64,000 nucleotides of DNA. Origin: Paracoccus subflavus (GTDB lineage Bacteria > Pseudomonadota > Alphaproteobacteria > Rhodobacterales > Rhodobacteraceae). The notes under the pieces were generated by a model that saw only the letters and a program-made list of their open reading frames with translations, did not search any database and was not told the origin of the DNA. The translations under genes and the position numbers were made by a program. The stretch is from contig NZ_SISK01000005.1 in assembly GCF_004310345.1 (NCBI RefSeq), positions 168,804 through 232,803 on the forward strand. Reading direction: 5' to 3'. Shown here piece after piece: positions 56,000 to 64,000 of the stretch (its first letter is position 1; the number at the start of each line of letters is the position of its first letter).

Positions 56000-56037
56000 T
56001 CGCCCCCCTGTCGATGCCCCTTGCCGATCACCCCGTG

Positions 56038-56934
56038 TCAGTCGCGCAGCCGGTATTCGACCAGTTCGGTCCGCTGCACCAGCAGGAAGTTGTCGTCCGA
56101 GATCATCGTCAGCCGGATCCCCTGTCCGTCATGCCAGACCGAGATCCCTTCCAGATTATCGTATTGCAGGGGACGGGTGGTCAGCAGGATTTCCTCGTCC
56201 CGCGGTCCGGCCTCGGTCAACCGCATCCGCCGGATGCGCGAGGCGAATCCCAGGATGCCGCGAAAGTCGCGCTCCAGCAGGTAGAACCAGCCGTCGGGTC
56301 CGAAATCCCCGCCGACCGCAAGCCAGCGGGGATCGCGCCGGATTTCCCCGGCTTCGCCCCAGGTGTTGTCGCGAAACGTCAGGATCGGAAAGGGCTGGTT
56401 CTCGTCCCCCGTTCGCTCGGGCACCGCGTAAAGCGTGCCGTCCCGGATCGCCAGGGCCTCCAGCCCCGAATTGAGCCGCATTCCCGGCAGCCGAGGCGGC
56501 GGCTGCAACGCCCTGGCCGTGGCATCGGGGTTGTCGTAAAGGGCGACGCGGTCCAGCCCCTCGAAGCTGATCCAGATGGCCCCGTCATCGCCGATGGCCA
56601 GTCCTTCGCTGTCGCCGGTGTATCCGGGTGGCAGGGGCACGCCCTTGCTGTCCTTCAGATGCGCCCGCCCAGCGCTGTTCATGGCCCGGATCAATCCCTG
56701 CGAATCGCGCTCGATGCTGCCCCAGTACAACTGCGCGCGGTCGGTCAGTGCGTGAAAACCGGTGCCGTCCGGGCTGATCTCGATGCCCGAAAACCCCCCG
56801 AAGCTGGCCTCGCTGCCGGACCAGACATAGGTGCCGACATAATCCAGCGTCCGGGCCCATCCCGGCAGGGCGGTGCCCGACAGGATCAGTCCTGCAAGAA
56901 CGGCCGTCAGCGGGCGGCGGCGACGGATCGGCAT
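56038..56934 (-). CDS. Esterase-like activity of phytase family protein (secreted)
   Basis: This is a secreted protein of 298 residues with a signal peptide (MPIRRRRPLTAVLAGLILSG) and a beta-propeller-type body. Repeating motifs are GFHALTDRAQLYWG, DSEGLAIGDDGAIWISFEGL, LEALAIRDGTLYAVPE and DNLEGISVWHDGQGIRLTMI. These match the esterase-like/phytase-like family; the exact substrate is unknown. ATG 56934 overlaps the mepA end by 28 bases, and both belong to one operon. Confidence 0.82.
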   Translation of the reverse strand: MPIRRRRPLTAVLAGLILSGTALPGWARTLDYVGTYVWSGSEASFGGFSGIEISPDGTGFHALTDRAQLYWGSIERDSQGLIRAMNSAGRAHLKDSKGVPLPPGYTGDSEGLAIGDDGAIWISFEGLDRVALYDNPDATARALQPPPRLPGMRLNSGLEALAIRDGTLYAVPERTGDENQPFPILTFRDNTWGEAGEIRRDPRWLAVGGDFGPDGWFYLLERDFRGILGFASRIRRMRLTEAGPRDEEILLTTRPLQYDNLEGISVWHDGQGIRLTMISDDNFLLVQRTELVEYRLRD

Positions 56935-57770
56935 TGGGCGGGCAGTTCGCTGAGACGATAGGTCCGGGGATGGCGATAGTCGGGATCGGGCGGCGCGGGC
57001 CGCACGCGGCCGGGGTCGATGCGGTTCCGGATCCATTCGGCGGCCTCGGCGCAGCCGTCGCCGGGCGGCGGCGGGTCCTGCCGGTCGCAGATCGATCCGC
57101 GCGGGCAGGACAGCCGGACGTGAAAGTGATAGTCGTGGTTGTTGATCGGGCGGATCTTGCGCAGCCAGGAACGGTCGCCTTGTTCCATCCGGCACATGGC
57201 GACCTTGGCCACCGGATCGACCAGAATGCGTTCCACGCGGCGGTCGCGGGCGGCGGCGCGCATGATGGCCATATGCCCCGCATTCCAGTTCCCCGACAGC
57301 GCCACCCCCCGTCCGTCGGTGATCGAGACCGAGGACAGGCTTTCGCGTTGCTGGGGCGACAGGTTCAGCGACGACGGGGGCAGCATCCAGACATCGGCAT
57401 CCAGCCCCGATTGATGGCTGGCATGGCCCGAGATCATCGGCCCGCCGCGCGGCTGGCTGAGATCGCCGATATACAGCCCGCCCCATCCGGCCTGCTGGGC
57501 CGCCCGCGACAGTCCGATCAGGAAGTTGACCAGTTCCGGGTGGCCCCAGTTGCGGTTCCGGGACAGGCGCATCGCCTGCCAGCTTGGCCCGCTTTCGGGA
57601 AGCTGCACGAATCCCTGTCCGCAGCCCCTGGAATAATAGCCGACGGACACCGCGGGCCCCTGCGAGGCGCTGCGGAAGCTGCCGAACACATCCTTGGCCA
57701 GCGGGTCGGCGGATGCGGGCATGGCAAGGCCGGCCAGGATGGCGGCGGCGGTCAGGAATCTGCGGATCAC
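56907..57770 (-). CDS. mepA: Penicillin-insensitive murein endopeptidase MepA
   Basis: MepA is a periplasmic LAS-type metallopeptidase that cuts peptide cross-links in peptidoglycan. Signal peptide (MIRRFLTAAAILAGLAMPASA), then GYYSRGCGQGFVQLPE and SGHASHQSGLDADVWM (zinc ligands His and Asp), with the third His in NNHDYHFHVRLSC. 287 residues. The GTG start at 57770 overlaps the upstream MFS stop (GTGA). It is co-transcribed with the MFS and esterase-like genes. Confidence 0.93.
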   Translation of the reverse strand: MIRRFLTAAAILAGLAMPASADPLAKDVFGSFRSASQGPAVSVGYYSRGCGQGFVQLPESGPSWQAMRLSRNRNWGHPELVNFLIGLSRAAQQAGWGGLYIGDLSQPRGGPMISGHASHQSGLDADVWMLPPSSLNLSPQQRESLSSVSITDGRGVALSGNWNAGHMAIMRAAARDRRVERILVDPVAKVAMCRMEQGDRSWLRKIRPINNHDYHFHVRLSCPRGSICDRQDPPPPGDGCAEAAEWIRNRIDPGRVRPAPPDPDYRHPRTYRLSELPAQCRSVAAAR

Positions 57771-59137
57771 GGCTGTCCCTCTCCTTCCGGTTTTACCCAG
57801 CCTAGCAGAACAAGCGACAGGATAAACAGGACGATCAGGGGGGAAATGCCGATCCGCTGGTTTCCGGTCGCGTCGGTGACAGCCGCGATCAGCAGCGGGG
57901 CCAGAAACGCCGTGGCCTTGCCGGACAGGGCATAAAGCCCAAAGCCTTCGGTTGCGCGGGCTTCGGTCGTGTGACGGACCATCAGGGTGCGGCTGGCGGC
58001 CTGCAATGCGCCGCCCGCGCCGCCGATCAGCGCGCCGCACAGAAAAAACACCAGATCGGGCACGAAGAACCGTCCAAGCACCGGGTCCGGCGGCACGGCT
58101 AGGCCGAACAGGGTCTGGCGGTCCATGCCGACCACCACCACGCAGACGGCGGTCAGGACAAGGGTGGCGGCGACGATGACGGGTTTCGGCCCCCATCGCC
58201 GGTCGGCCCGCCCTCCGGCCCAACTGACGATGGCGGCGGCGACGGCGCTGACCACGCCAAAGACCCCCGCCAGGAACACCGGCCAGCCCAGGACCGTGCC
58301 GGCATAGACCCCGCCGAACCCGTAAAGCGCGTTCAGCGCGTCGCGCGACAGCATCGACGAGGCCAGCCATGCGGCCAGGCTGCGGCGGTGGCGCAGGCTG
58401 CGGATCAGCCTCCACAGATCCCGCAGGGCCGGGCCGATGCGGACGGGCTGGCGCGGGCCGCGCGGTTCGCGGACCCACAGAAAGAACGGGATCATGAAGA
58501 CGGCATACCAGATCGCCACGAACGGTCCGACAAAGCGCGTGCCCTCGCGCGCCGCCGGGTCCAGCCCGAACAGCGGATCCAGCCCGATCAGCGTCCGGCC
58601 GTCGGGCGTTTCCTGAAACAGCGCCAGCATCACCCCCAGCGACACGACCCCACCCAGATAGCCGAAGGCATAGCCGGACCCGGACAGGCGGCCGACCTCG
58701 GCCCGGGGGGCAAGGCCCGGCAGCAGGGCATTGGTGAAGATCGTCGCGAATTCGACCCCGATCAGGCCGATGCCGAACAGCACGACCGCCTGCATCAGCG
58801 GGGGCTGGCTGGGCACCAGCAGCCACAGCCCCGCGGACCCCAGGACATACAGGATCGAAAAGAACCAGATCCACGGCATCCGCCGCCCCGATGTATCGGC
58901 CACGGCCCCCAGGATCGGCGCGCACAGGGCGATGATGATGCCGGTGACGGACAGCCCGTATCCCCACAGCGCCTGCGCCTGCGCCCCCGCCAGCCGCAGG
59001 TCGCCGCTGACATTCAGGAAGTGGCGCTGCGCGACCTCGGCAAAATAGACCGAGAAGATGAAGGTCAGCAGAAGGGTATGGAAAGGCTGGCTGGCCCAGT
59101 CAAAGAACCACCAGCCCCAGATCCGTTTGCGGTCCAT
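57767..59137 (-). CDS. MFS transporter, UMF1 family
   Basis: This membrane transporter of 456 residues and ~12 helices is related to fungal Atg22-type permeases. The N-terminus MDRKRIWGWWFFDWASQPFH is the family hallmark. Other conserved parts: APILGAVADTSGRRMPW and GGVVSLGVMLALFQE. The substrate is unknown. ATG 59137 is preferred to the upstream in-frame ATG. It heads an operon with mepA and the esterase-like gene. Confidence 0.88.
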   Translation of the reverse strand: MDRKRIWGWWFFDWASQPFHTLLLTFIFSVYFAEVAQRHFLNVSGDLRLAGAQAQALWGYGLSVTGIIIALCAPILGAVADTSGRRMPWIWFFSILYVLGSAGLWLLVPSQPPLMQAVVLFGIGLIGVEFATIFTNALLPGLAPRAEVGRLSGSGYAFGYLGGVVSLGVMLALFQETPDGRTLIGLDPLFGLDPAAREGTRFVGPFVAIWYAVFMIPFFLWVREPRGPRQPVRIGPALRDLWRLIRSLRHRRSLAAWLASSMLSRDALNALYGFGGVYAGTVLGWPVFLAGVFGVVSAVAAAIVSWAGGRADRRWGPKPVIVAATLVLTAVCVVVVGMDRQTLFGLAVPPDPVLGRFFVPDLVFFLCGALIGGAGGALQAASRTLMVRHTTEARATEGFGLYALSGKATAFLAPLLIAAVTDATGNQRIGISPLIVLFILSLVLLGWVKPEGEGQP

Positions 59138-59181
59138 CCGCCCCCCTGCGCGCATTTGCGGCCATAAGGCCCCAAGGCGCA

Positions 59182-59742
59182 TCAGGCTGGCAAGTGGGCC
59201 TTTGCGTCAGGGGGCAGCACCGGCGGCCAGGGCCGCAGGGCGTCGGCATCCGCCCAGCCGGCGATCCAGTCGGGCAGGGGCGGGCTGTCGGGCGACGCGC
59301 CAATCGCGGCCATCACCTGCGCCGGGGCCACGATGCCGCCCGCCGATGTGATGGCCGACCGGATCAGCACCTGATTGCAGCAATCGGCGCCTCTCCACAT
59401 CGACTGGTCCATATAGATGAATCGCTGATCCCACCCCGCCACGCGCGAGATCATCGTGAAGCGGTCAAAGGCGCGGATGCGGCGGCGATAGCGCACCGAA
59501 CTGCCCGCCACGGTGATGCCCCATCGGCGCTGGCGCAGGATCGGGATCAGCCCGATGCGCTGGGCCATCGGGATGCGGCCCAGGTCGAACAGAGTCAGCG
59601 TGCGGCCGTTGTTCAGCTCGATCCACGGATCCAGATCCCATGGCCAGCAGATATGCGTCGAGACATGCGTTCCCGTGATTGCCAGCGGCGGGGCGTTGCG
59701 GAACTTGACCATCTCCTTGGCGAAACGGAACAGGGGATACAT
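59182..59742 (-). CDS. Thioesterase-like protein (hotdog fold)
   Basis: This 186-residue protein is of the acyl-CoA thioesterase type: HVSTHICWPWDLDPWIELNNGRT followed by DLGRIPMAQRIGL and RRRIRAFDRFTMISRV, as in the 4HBT_2/THEM6-like group. The start is set at ATG 59742 because sequence upstream reads as low-complexity His/Arg in the divergent leader. The ribosome site is GAGGTCCG, modest. Physiological substrate unknown. Confidence 0.82.
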   Translation of the reverse strand: MYPLFRFAKEMVKFRNAPPLAITGTHVSTHICWPWDLDPWIELNNGRTLTLFDLGRIPMAQRIGLIPILRQRRWGITVAGSSVRYRRRIRAFDRFTMISRVAGWDQRFIYMDQSMWRGADCCNQVLIRSAITSAGGIVAPAQVMAAIGASPDSPPLPDWIAGWADADALRPWPPVLPPDAKAHLPA

Positions 59743-59877
59743 CGGACCTCGCGCGGCTGACCAGGGGCGGGGGTGGCGCGGACCCACGCAATCGTCAACA
59801 GGGGACGCTGCGGCAACTTGCTTGCGAAGGACGTCGCGCATCGCCATACCAGCACCGAACACGACGATGAGGGCATG

Positions 59878-60171
59878 ATGGGAACGCTGTACGAAGCCTT
59901 GCAACTGATCCTGCAAGTGGTGTGGTTCGTGATGATCGTCCACATCATCATGTCATGGCTGATCAACTTCCAGGTGCTGAACCTGCGCCAGCCGCTGGTC
60001 GCGCAACTGTGGGACGGGCTGAACCGGCTGCTGGAACCGATCTATCGCCCGATCCGGAACGTGCTGCCCAACACCGGCGGGCTGGATCTGGCGCCGCTGA
60101 TCGTGTTCATCATCATCATCATCCTGCAACGCGCCCTGGCGAACAATGCCGGCTTCTTCTATGGGATGTGA
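59878..60171 (+). CDS. YggT family membrane protein
   Basis: This small integral membrane protein of 97 residues has two hydrophobic regions (LILQVVWFVMIVHIIMSWLI and LIVFIIIIILQRALA) and the central signature LLEPIYRPIRNVLPNTGGLDL. It is proposed to act in osmotic adaptation or cell division. Two adjacent ATGs (59875, 59878) are possible starts; the second has better distance to GAGGG. The stop overlaps the recQ ATG (TGATG). Confidence 0.88.
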   Translation: MGTLYEALQLILQVVWFVMIVHIIMSWLINFQVLNLRQPLVAQLWDGLNRLLEPIYRPIRNVLPNTGGLDLAPLIVFIIIIILQRALANNAGFFYGM

Positions 60172-62201
60172 TGCCTGATGACCTGCTGAGACAGGTCTGG
60201 GGCTTTGACGGATTCCGCCCCGGCCAGAAGGAGATCGTCCGGGCCGTCGCCGCCGGACAGGACGTGCTGGCGATCATGCCCACGGGCGGCGGCAAGTCGC
60301 TGTGCTTCCAGTTGCCTGCGCTGATGCGCGACGGGGTGACGGTGGTGATATCACCGCTGATCGCCCTGATGCGCGATCAGGTCCGCGCCCTGCGCGAGGC
60401 GGGCGTGGCCGCGGGTGCCCTGACCAGCGGCAACACGGACGAGGAAACCGACGCGGTGTTCCAGGCCCTGTCGCGGGGTGATCTGAAACTGCTCTACATG
60501 GCGCCGGAACGGCTGGCCTCGGGCGGGACGCTGACGCTGCTGCGCCGCGCGGGCGTCACGGCAATCGCGGTGGACGAGGCGCATTGCGTCAGCCAGTGGG
60601 GCCACGACTTTCGCCCCGACTATCTGCGCATCGGCGATCTGAAGCGCGCCCTGGACGTGCCGCTGGCGGCCTTTACCGCCACGGCGGATGCGGAAACGCG
60701 GGCCGAGATCGTTACCCGTCTGTTCGACGGTAAGCCGCCCGTCACCTTCCTGCGCGGCTTCGACCGCCCGAACCTGCGGCTGGCCTTCCAGCCCAAGGAC
60801 AGCCCCCGCAAGCAGGTGCTGGCCTATGTCGCGGCCCGGCGCGGCCAGTCGGGCATCATCTATTGCGCCAGCCGCGCCCGAACGGAAACCCTGGCCGATG
60901 CGCTGACCCAGGCGGGACATGCCGCCGTTGCCTATCACGCCGGGCTGGAGGCGGAACGTCGCCGCGCGGTCGAGGCGCGGTTCCAGCAGGAGGACGGGCT
61001 GATCGTGGTGGCCACGATCGCCTTTGGCATGGGCATCGACAAGCCCGACATCCGCTGGGTGCTGCACGCCGACCTGCCGAAATCCATCGAGGGCTATTAC
61101 CAGGAGATCGGCCGCGCAGGCCGCGACGGCGACCCGGCCGATACGCTGACCCTGTATGGTCCCGACGACATCCGGTTGCGCCGCACGCAAATCGACGAAG
61201 GCCTGGCCGACCCGGCCCGCAAATCCGCCGACCACGCCCGGCTGAACGCCCTTCTTGGCCTGGCCGAGGCGACCGGCTGCCGCCGCCGCAAGCTGCTGGC
61301 CTATTTCGGCGAGGATCTGGCCCAGGATTGCGGCAACTGCGATCTGTGCGCGACGCCGCCGCGGCTGTTCGATGCGACGCAATCCGTGCGCAAGGCGTTG
61401 TCGGCGATGGTGCGGACCGGCGAATGGTTCGGCGCCACGCATCTGATCGACATCCTGACCGGCACCGCCACCGCAAAGGTCCGCGAACGCGGCCACGACA
61501 CCCTGCCCACCTTTGGGGTGGGCCGCGAACACAGCCGCGCCCAATGGCAGGCGATCTTTCGGCAGATGATGGGCCGCGACCTGTGTCGTCCCGATCCCGA
61601 ACGCCATGGCGCCCTGCACCTGACCGAAACCGCGCACCCGGTCCTGCGCGGCGAGGAAAGCGTGACCCTGCGCCACGACACCACGGCATCGAAACCCGCC
61701 ACGGTCCTGCGCACCCAGGTCAGCGAGGAGGACGAGCCGCTGCTGTCCGCGCTGAAGGCCAAGCGCCGCGCCCTGGCCGAGGCCGCGCGCGTCCCCGCAT
61801 ATGTCATCTTTCCCGACCGGACCCTGATCGAGATGACCGAGGCGCGCCCCACGACCCTGGACGAGATGGCCCGGGTTGGCGGCGTGGGGGCCAAGAAGCT
61901 GGAAAGCTATGGCCGGGAGTTTCTGTCGGTCATCGCAGGCGAAGTGCCCGACATGCACCCGCAGCGCCGCAGGCTGGCCGGCCGCCCCGAAGGCGTGCTG
62001 TTCGACCGTCTGGTGGCCGTGCAGGCCGATCTGCTTCGCGGGCCGGACGGGACAGAGAAACCGCTGTCCTGCTCGACCGCCCAGATCCGGCGGATTGCCG
62101 AGTCAAAGCCCACCGACGAATCCGGTCTGGCCCGTCATCTGGACCCCGCGCGCCTGGACCGGTTCGGCGCCGCCTTTCTGCACGAGATCGTTACGTCCTG
62201 A
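60171..62201 (+). CDS. recQ: ATP-dependent DNA helicase RecQ
   Basis: RecQ is a 3'-5' helicase for recombination and repair. 676 residues. Walker A is TGGGKS (38-43), DEAH is at 135-138 with VDEAHCVSQWGHDFRPDYL, and helicase motifs IV-VI include YYQEIGRAGRDGDPADTLTL. The zinc-binding part contains CRRRKLLAYFGED and CGNCDLC. RQC and HRDC domains (C-terminal RVGGVGAKKLESYGREFL) follow. ATG 60171 overlaps the yggT stop. A weak terminator follows the stop. Confidence 0.96.
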   Translation: MPDDLLRQVWGFDGFRPGQKEIVRAVAAGQDVLAIMPTGGGKSLCFQLPALMRDGVTVVISPLIALMRDQVRALREAGVAAGALTSGNTDEETDAVFQALSRGDLKLLYMAPERLASGGTLTLLRRAGVTAIAVDEAHCVSQWGHDFRPDYLRIGDLKRALDVPLAAFTATADAETRAEIVTRLFDGKPPVTFLRGFDRPNLRLAFQPKDSPRKQVLAYVAARRGQSGIIYCASRARTETLADALTQAGHAAVAYHAGLEAERRRAVEARFQQEDGLIVVATIAFGMGIDKPDIRWVLHADLPKSIEGYYQEIGRAGRDGDPADTLTLYGPDDIRLRRTQIDEGLADPARKSADHARLNALLGLAEATGCRRRKLLAYFGEDLAQDCGNCDLCATPPRLFDATQSVRKALSAMVRTGEWFGATHLIDILTGTATAKVRERGHDTLPTFGVGREHSRAQWQAIFRQMMGRDLCRPDPERHGALHLTETAHPVLRGEESVTLRHDTTASKPATVLRTQVSEEDEPLLSALKAKRRALAEAARVPAYVIFPDRTLIEMTEARPTTLDEMARVGGVGAKKLESYGREFLSVIAGEVPDMHPQRRRLAGRPEGVLFDRLVAVQADLLRGPDGTEKPLSCSTAQIRRIAESKPTDESGLARHLDPARLDRFGAAFLHEIVTS

Positions 62202-62205
62202 CGGT

Positions 62206-62237
62206 AAACGGAACGTGATGCACCGTTTGGTCTTTTT
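62206..62237 (+). terminator. Probable terminator after recQ
   Basis: AAACGG (62206-62211) pairs with CCGTTT (62223-62228), with a small inner GTG/CAC pairing, followed by GGTCTTTTT (62229-62237). It begins 5 bases after the recQ stop. Confidence 0.6.
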
Positions 62238-62275
62238 CTGCGTGACTATCCCGTGCTGCATGAATGGAGAACGCC

Positions 62276-63172
62276 ATGACGCTTCGCTGGTCCGACGTCA
62301 CGCCGAAAGGCCTGTACTTGAGCCGCCGTACCCTGATCGGCGCCGGAATTGCCGCAATGGCCACGCCCGCCTGGGCGCTGTCTGGCAAGCCGTCGCCGTA
62401 TTCCACGGATCAAGCGCCGAATACGCTGGAGGAGATCACCAACTACAACAATTTCTACGAATTCGGCACCGACAAGACCGACCCCGCCCGCAATGCCGGA
62501 GCGATGGTCACCGACCCCTGGTCGGTCGAGATCGGCGGCATGGTGGACCGGCCCGGCAATTACGCCGTGGACGATCTCGCCCCGGCGAATGCCCTCGAGG
62601 AACGCATCTACCGACTGCGCTGCGTCGAGGCCTGGTCGATGGTGATTCCCTGGATCGGCGTGCCCCTGTCAGGCGTGCTGGATCGGGCGGGCGTGCAGCC
62701 GGGCGCGAAATTCGTGGCCTTCGAGACGCTGTATCGCCCCGAACAGATGCCGGGGCAGAGCCGTCCGATTCTTGACTGGCCCTATCGTGAAGGATTGCGG
62801 CTGGACGAGGCGATGCACCCGCTGACGATCCTGGCGACCGGGCTTTACGGCGACGCGCTGCCCAACCAGAACGGCGCGCCGATCCGGCTGGTGGTGCCGT
62901 GGAAATACGGCTTCAAGTCGATCAAGTCGATCGTGCGCATCACCCTGACCGACCGCCAGCCCGTCGCGACATGGCAGGCCATGCAGCCATCGGAATACGG
63001 ATTCTATGCCAACGTGAACCCGCAGGTCGATCACCCCCGCTGGTCCCAGGCCACCGAACGCCGGATCGGCACGGGCCTGTTCGGCGGCCGGGACGAGACG
63101 CTGATGTTCAACGGCTATGGCGATCAGGTGGCCTCGCTGTATGCCGGGATGGATCTGGCAAGGGACTATTGA
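62276..63172 (+). CDS. msrP: Methionine-sulfoxide reductase MsrP (molybdopterin subunit)
   Basis: MsrP is a periplasmic molybdoenzyme that repairs oxidised methionines. Tat signal [19 protein letters not shown]. The molybdenum-ligating Cys116 is in [15 protein letters not shown]. Other conserved parts: [27 protein letters not shown] and [18 protein letters not shown]. 298 residues. ATG 62276 has GGAG 6 bases upstream. The upstream ATG 62264 lies on that site and is rejected. It is coupled to msrQ by a one-base TGATG overlap. Confidence 0.95.
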   Translation: MTLRWSDVTPKGLYLSRRTLIGAGIAAMATPAWALSGKPSPYSTDQAPNTLEEITNYNNFYEFGTDKTDPARNAGAMVTDPWSVEIGGMVDRPGNYAVDDLAPANALEERIYRLRCVEAWSMVIPWIGVPLSGVLDRAGVQPGAKFVAFETLYRPEQMPGQSRPILDWPYREGLRLDEAMHPLTILATGLYGDALPNQNGAPIRLVVPWKYGFKSIKSIVRITLTDRQPVATWQAMQPSEYGFYANVNPQVDHPRWSQATERRIGTGLFGGRDETLMFNGYGDQVASLYAGMDLARDY

Positions 63173-63795
63173 TGCGCGCGGTCTTGAATGGCGAGCTGCG
63201 CCGGATTCCTGTCTGGGCGATGTGGCTGGGCGGGCTGGTGCCCCTGATGCTGCTGACCTGGGATGCGGTGATGGGCGGGCTGGGAATCGACCCGATCCGC
63301 GACATCGAACACCGCCTGGGCCGAACGGCGCTGTATTTCCTGATCGCCAGCCTTGCGGTGACGCCCGTCCTGCGCATCACGGGACTCAGCTTCATGAAGT
63401 TTCGGCGTGCGCTGGGCCTGCTGTGTTTTACCTATGCCGGGCTGCATGTGCTGGCCTGGGTGGTCATGGACATGGCGCTGTTGTGGGGGGCCATGGCGCG
63501 CGATGTGGTCAAGCGCCCCTATCTGATCTTCGGCATGGCCAGCTTTGTGATGCTGCTGGCGCTTGCCCTGACGTCGAACAACGCATCGATCCGCCGGATG
63601 GGATCCGCATCCTGGCGAAGCCTTCACAAGCTGGCCTATCTTGCGGCGCCCCTGGTGACGCTGCACTGGATATGGGCGCTGAAGACCTTTCCGCTGGAAC
63701 CGGTGCTGTGGCTGGTCGTGATTCTGGGGCTTCTGGCCCTGCGGATCGTCGTTCCCCGCCCGATCCGTTGGGGAACAGCCCAGACGTCGAGATAA
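63172..63795 (+). CDS. msrQ: MsrQ haem-binding membrane subunit
   Basis: MsrQ is the b-type cytochrome membrane protein that passes quinol electrons to MsrP. 207 residues with ~6 membrane helices. Haem-ligand histidines are expected in GLHVLAWVVMD and APLVTLHWIWAL, and the pattern HRLGRTALYFLIASLAVTPV is typical. It starts at ATG 63172 within the msrP stop. No further gene follows before the window end. Confidence 0.93.
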   Translation: MRAVLNGELRRIPVWAMWLGGLVPLMLLTWDAVMGGLGIDPIRDIEHRLGRTALYFLIASLAVTPVLRITGLSFMKFRRALGLLCFTYAGLHVLAWVVMDMALLWGAMARDVVKRPYLIFGMASFVMLLALALTSNNASIRRMGSASWRSLHKLAYLAAPLVTLHWIWALKTFPLEPVLWLVVILGLLALRIVVPRPIRWGTAQTSR

Positions 63796-64000
63796 GATTT
63801 GTTTGAAATCAGGCCATTGCAAAAAATGTAACGGTTTGAAGAAGAAAAATGCGAAAATCCTCTTGTGGGTTCCCGCCTCTCTCCGTAAATACCGCTTCAC
63901 CGAAGGCGGGAACGTTGTCGGGACGGGGGGACGGGCTTGATGGCCTGGGTTTCCTGGGAAAATTCTGGGAATGACTGACCGGACGGTGCGTCGTGAGAGT
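63796..64000 (+). promoter_or_regulatory. Intergenic region with candidate strong (rRNA-type) promoter
   Basis: These 205 bases contain no gene. The first half is AT-rich (AAAAAATGTAACGGTTTGAA), as in UP elements. TTGTGG (63863-63868), a 17-base spacer and TAAATA (63886-63891) precede CCGCTTCACCGAAGGCGGGA. A -10 element followed by CCGCTTCACCGA resembles ribosomal RNA promoters that I recall from Rhodobacterales. A perfect 10-bp inverted repeat (63869-63878/63904-63913) spans the -10 box. An rRNA operon is predicted to begin beyond position 64000. Confidence 0.45.

Noticed and set aside
60351..61958. Long open frame opposite recQ
   Set aside because: Antisense shadow; recQ motifs on the plus strand are complete.

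Overview
The window is high-GC, densely packed chromosome of a rhodobacteral alphaproteobacterium, most probably Paracoccus. The clearest clues are the cytochrome bc1 operon, whose cytochrome c1 carries a very long Ala/Pro/Glu-rich acidic insert and whose Rieske protein closely resembles the Paracoccus denitrificans one as I remember it, plus a dnaKJ operon with an alphaproteobacterial RpoH-type promoter, a serC-type leader before serC-serA, and a rhodobacteral REP-like hairpin. No tRNA, rRNA, CRISPR array, IS element or prophage gene was seen. This looks like core chromosome with one accessory surface-glycan locus.

Layout. 1-3.4 kb: the 3' part of a phosphate-starvation operon (pstA partial, pstB, phoU, phoB). 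3.4-12.1 kb, minus strand: a ribokinase-like sugar kinase, petABC (bc1 complex), radC and dnaK-dnaJ. 12.1-23.4 kb: a surface-polysaccharide locus with a KpsM-type export permease, a PAP phosphatase (cysQ), a CMP-Kdo synthetase-like gene, galU, galE, two paralogous family 2 glycosyltransferases, a GT14-like branching enzyme, a PAPS-type sulfotransferase and a phosphomannomutase/phosphoglucomutase. Together these suggest a sulfated, Kdo-linked capsule or exopolysaccharide.

23.5-30.9 kb: housekeeping and salvage genes. These are a tightly overlapped SnoaL/GNAT/nitrilase trio, arfB and a Nudix gene, a PiT phosphate transporter, pncA-pncB and trhO. 30.9-35.0 kb: an Anbu-type proteasome homologue with its usual companions (transglutaminase, alpha-E, circularly permuted ATP-grasp). 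35.3-42.5 kb: a STAS/anti-sigma kinase pair, hspQ, creA, a phosphoesterase, serA and serC with a structured leader, yggS, and a porin with an EF-hand/dockerin-like loop.

42.8-49.9 kb: a DUF3576 lipoprotein, the leuS-lptE-holA-flavoprotein operon, a PaaI thioesterase and an SLT lipoprotein. 50-55 kb: glpK behind a short ModE-like regulator, a thiolase and an L-lactate permease. 55.0-64 kb: a probable small transcript with an 18-codon ORF, a queuosine-precursor transporter, a UMF1/MepA/esterase-like operon, a thioesterase, yggT-recQ and msrPQ. The window ends in an AT-rich segment with what looks like an rRNA-type promoter.

Most operons are translationally coupled by ATGA, GTGA or TGATG overlaps. 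Start codons were chosen from Shine-Dalgarno spacing, overlap with the upstream gene, and family N-termini.
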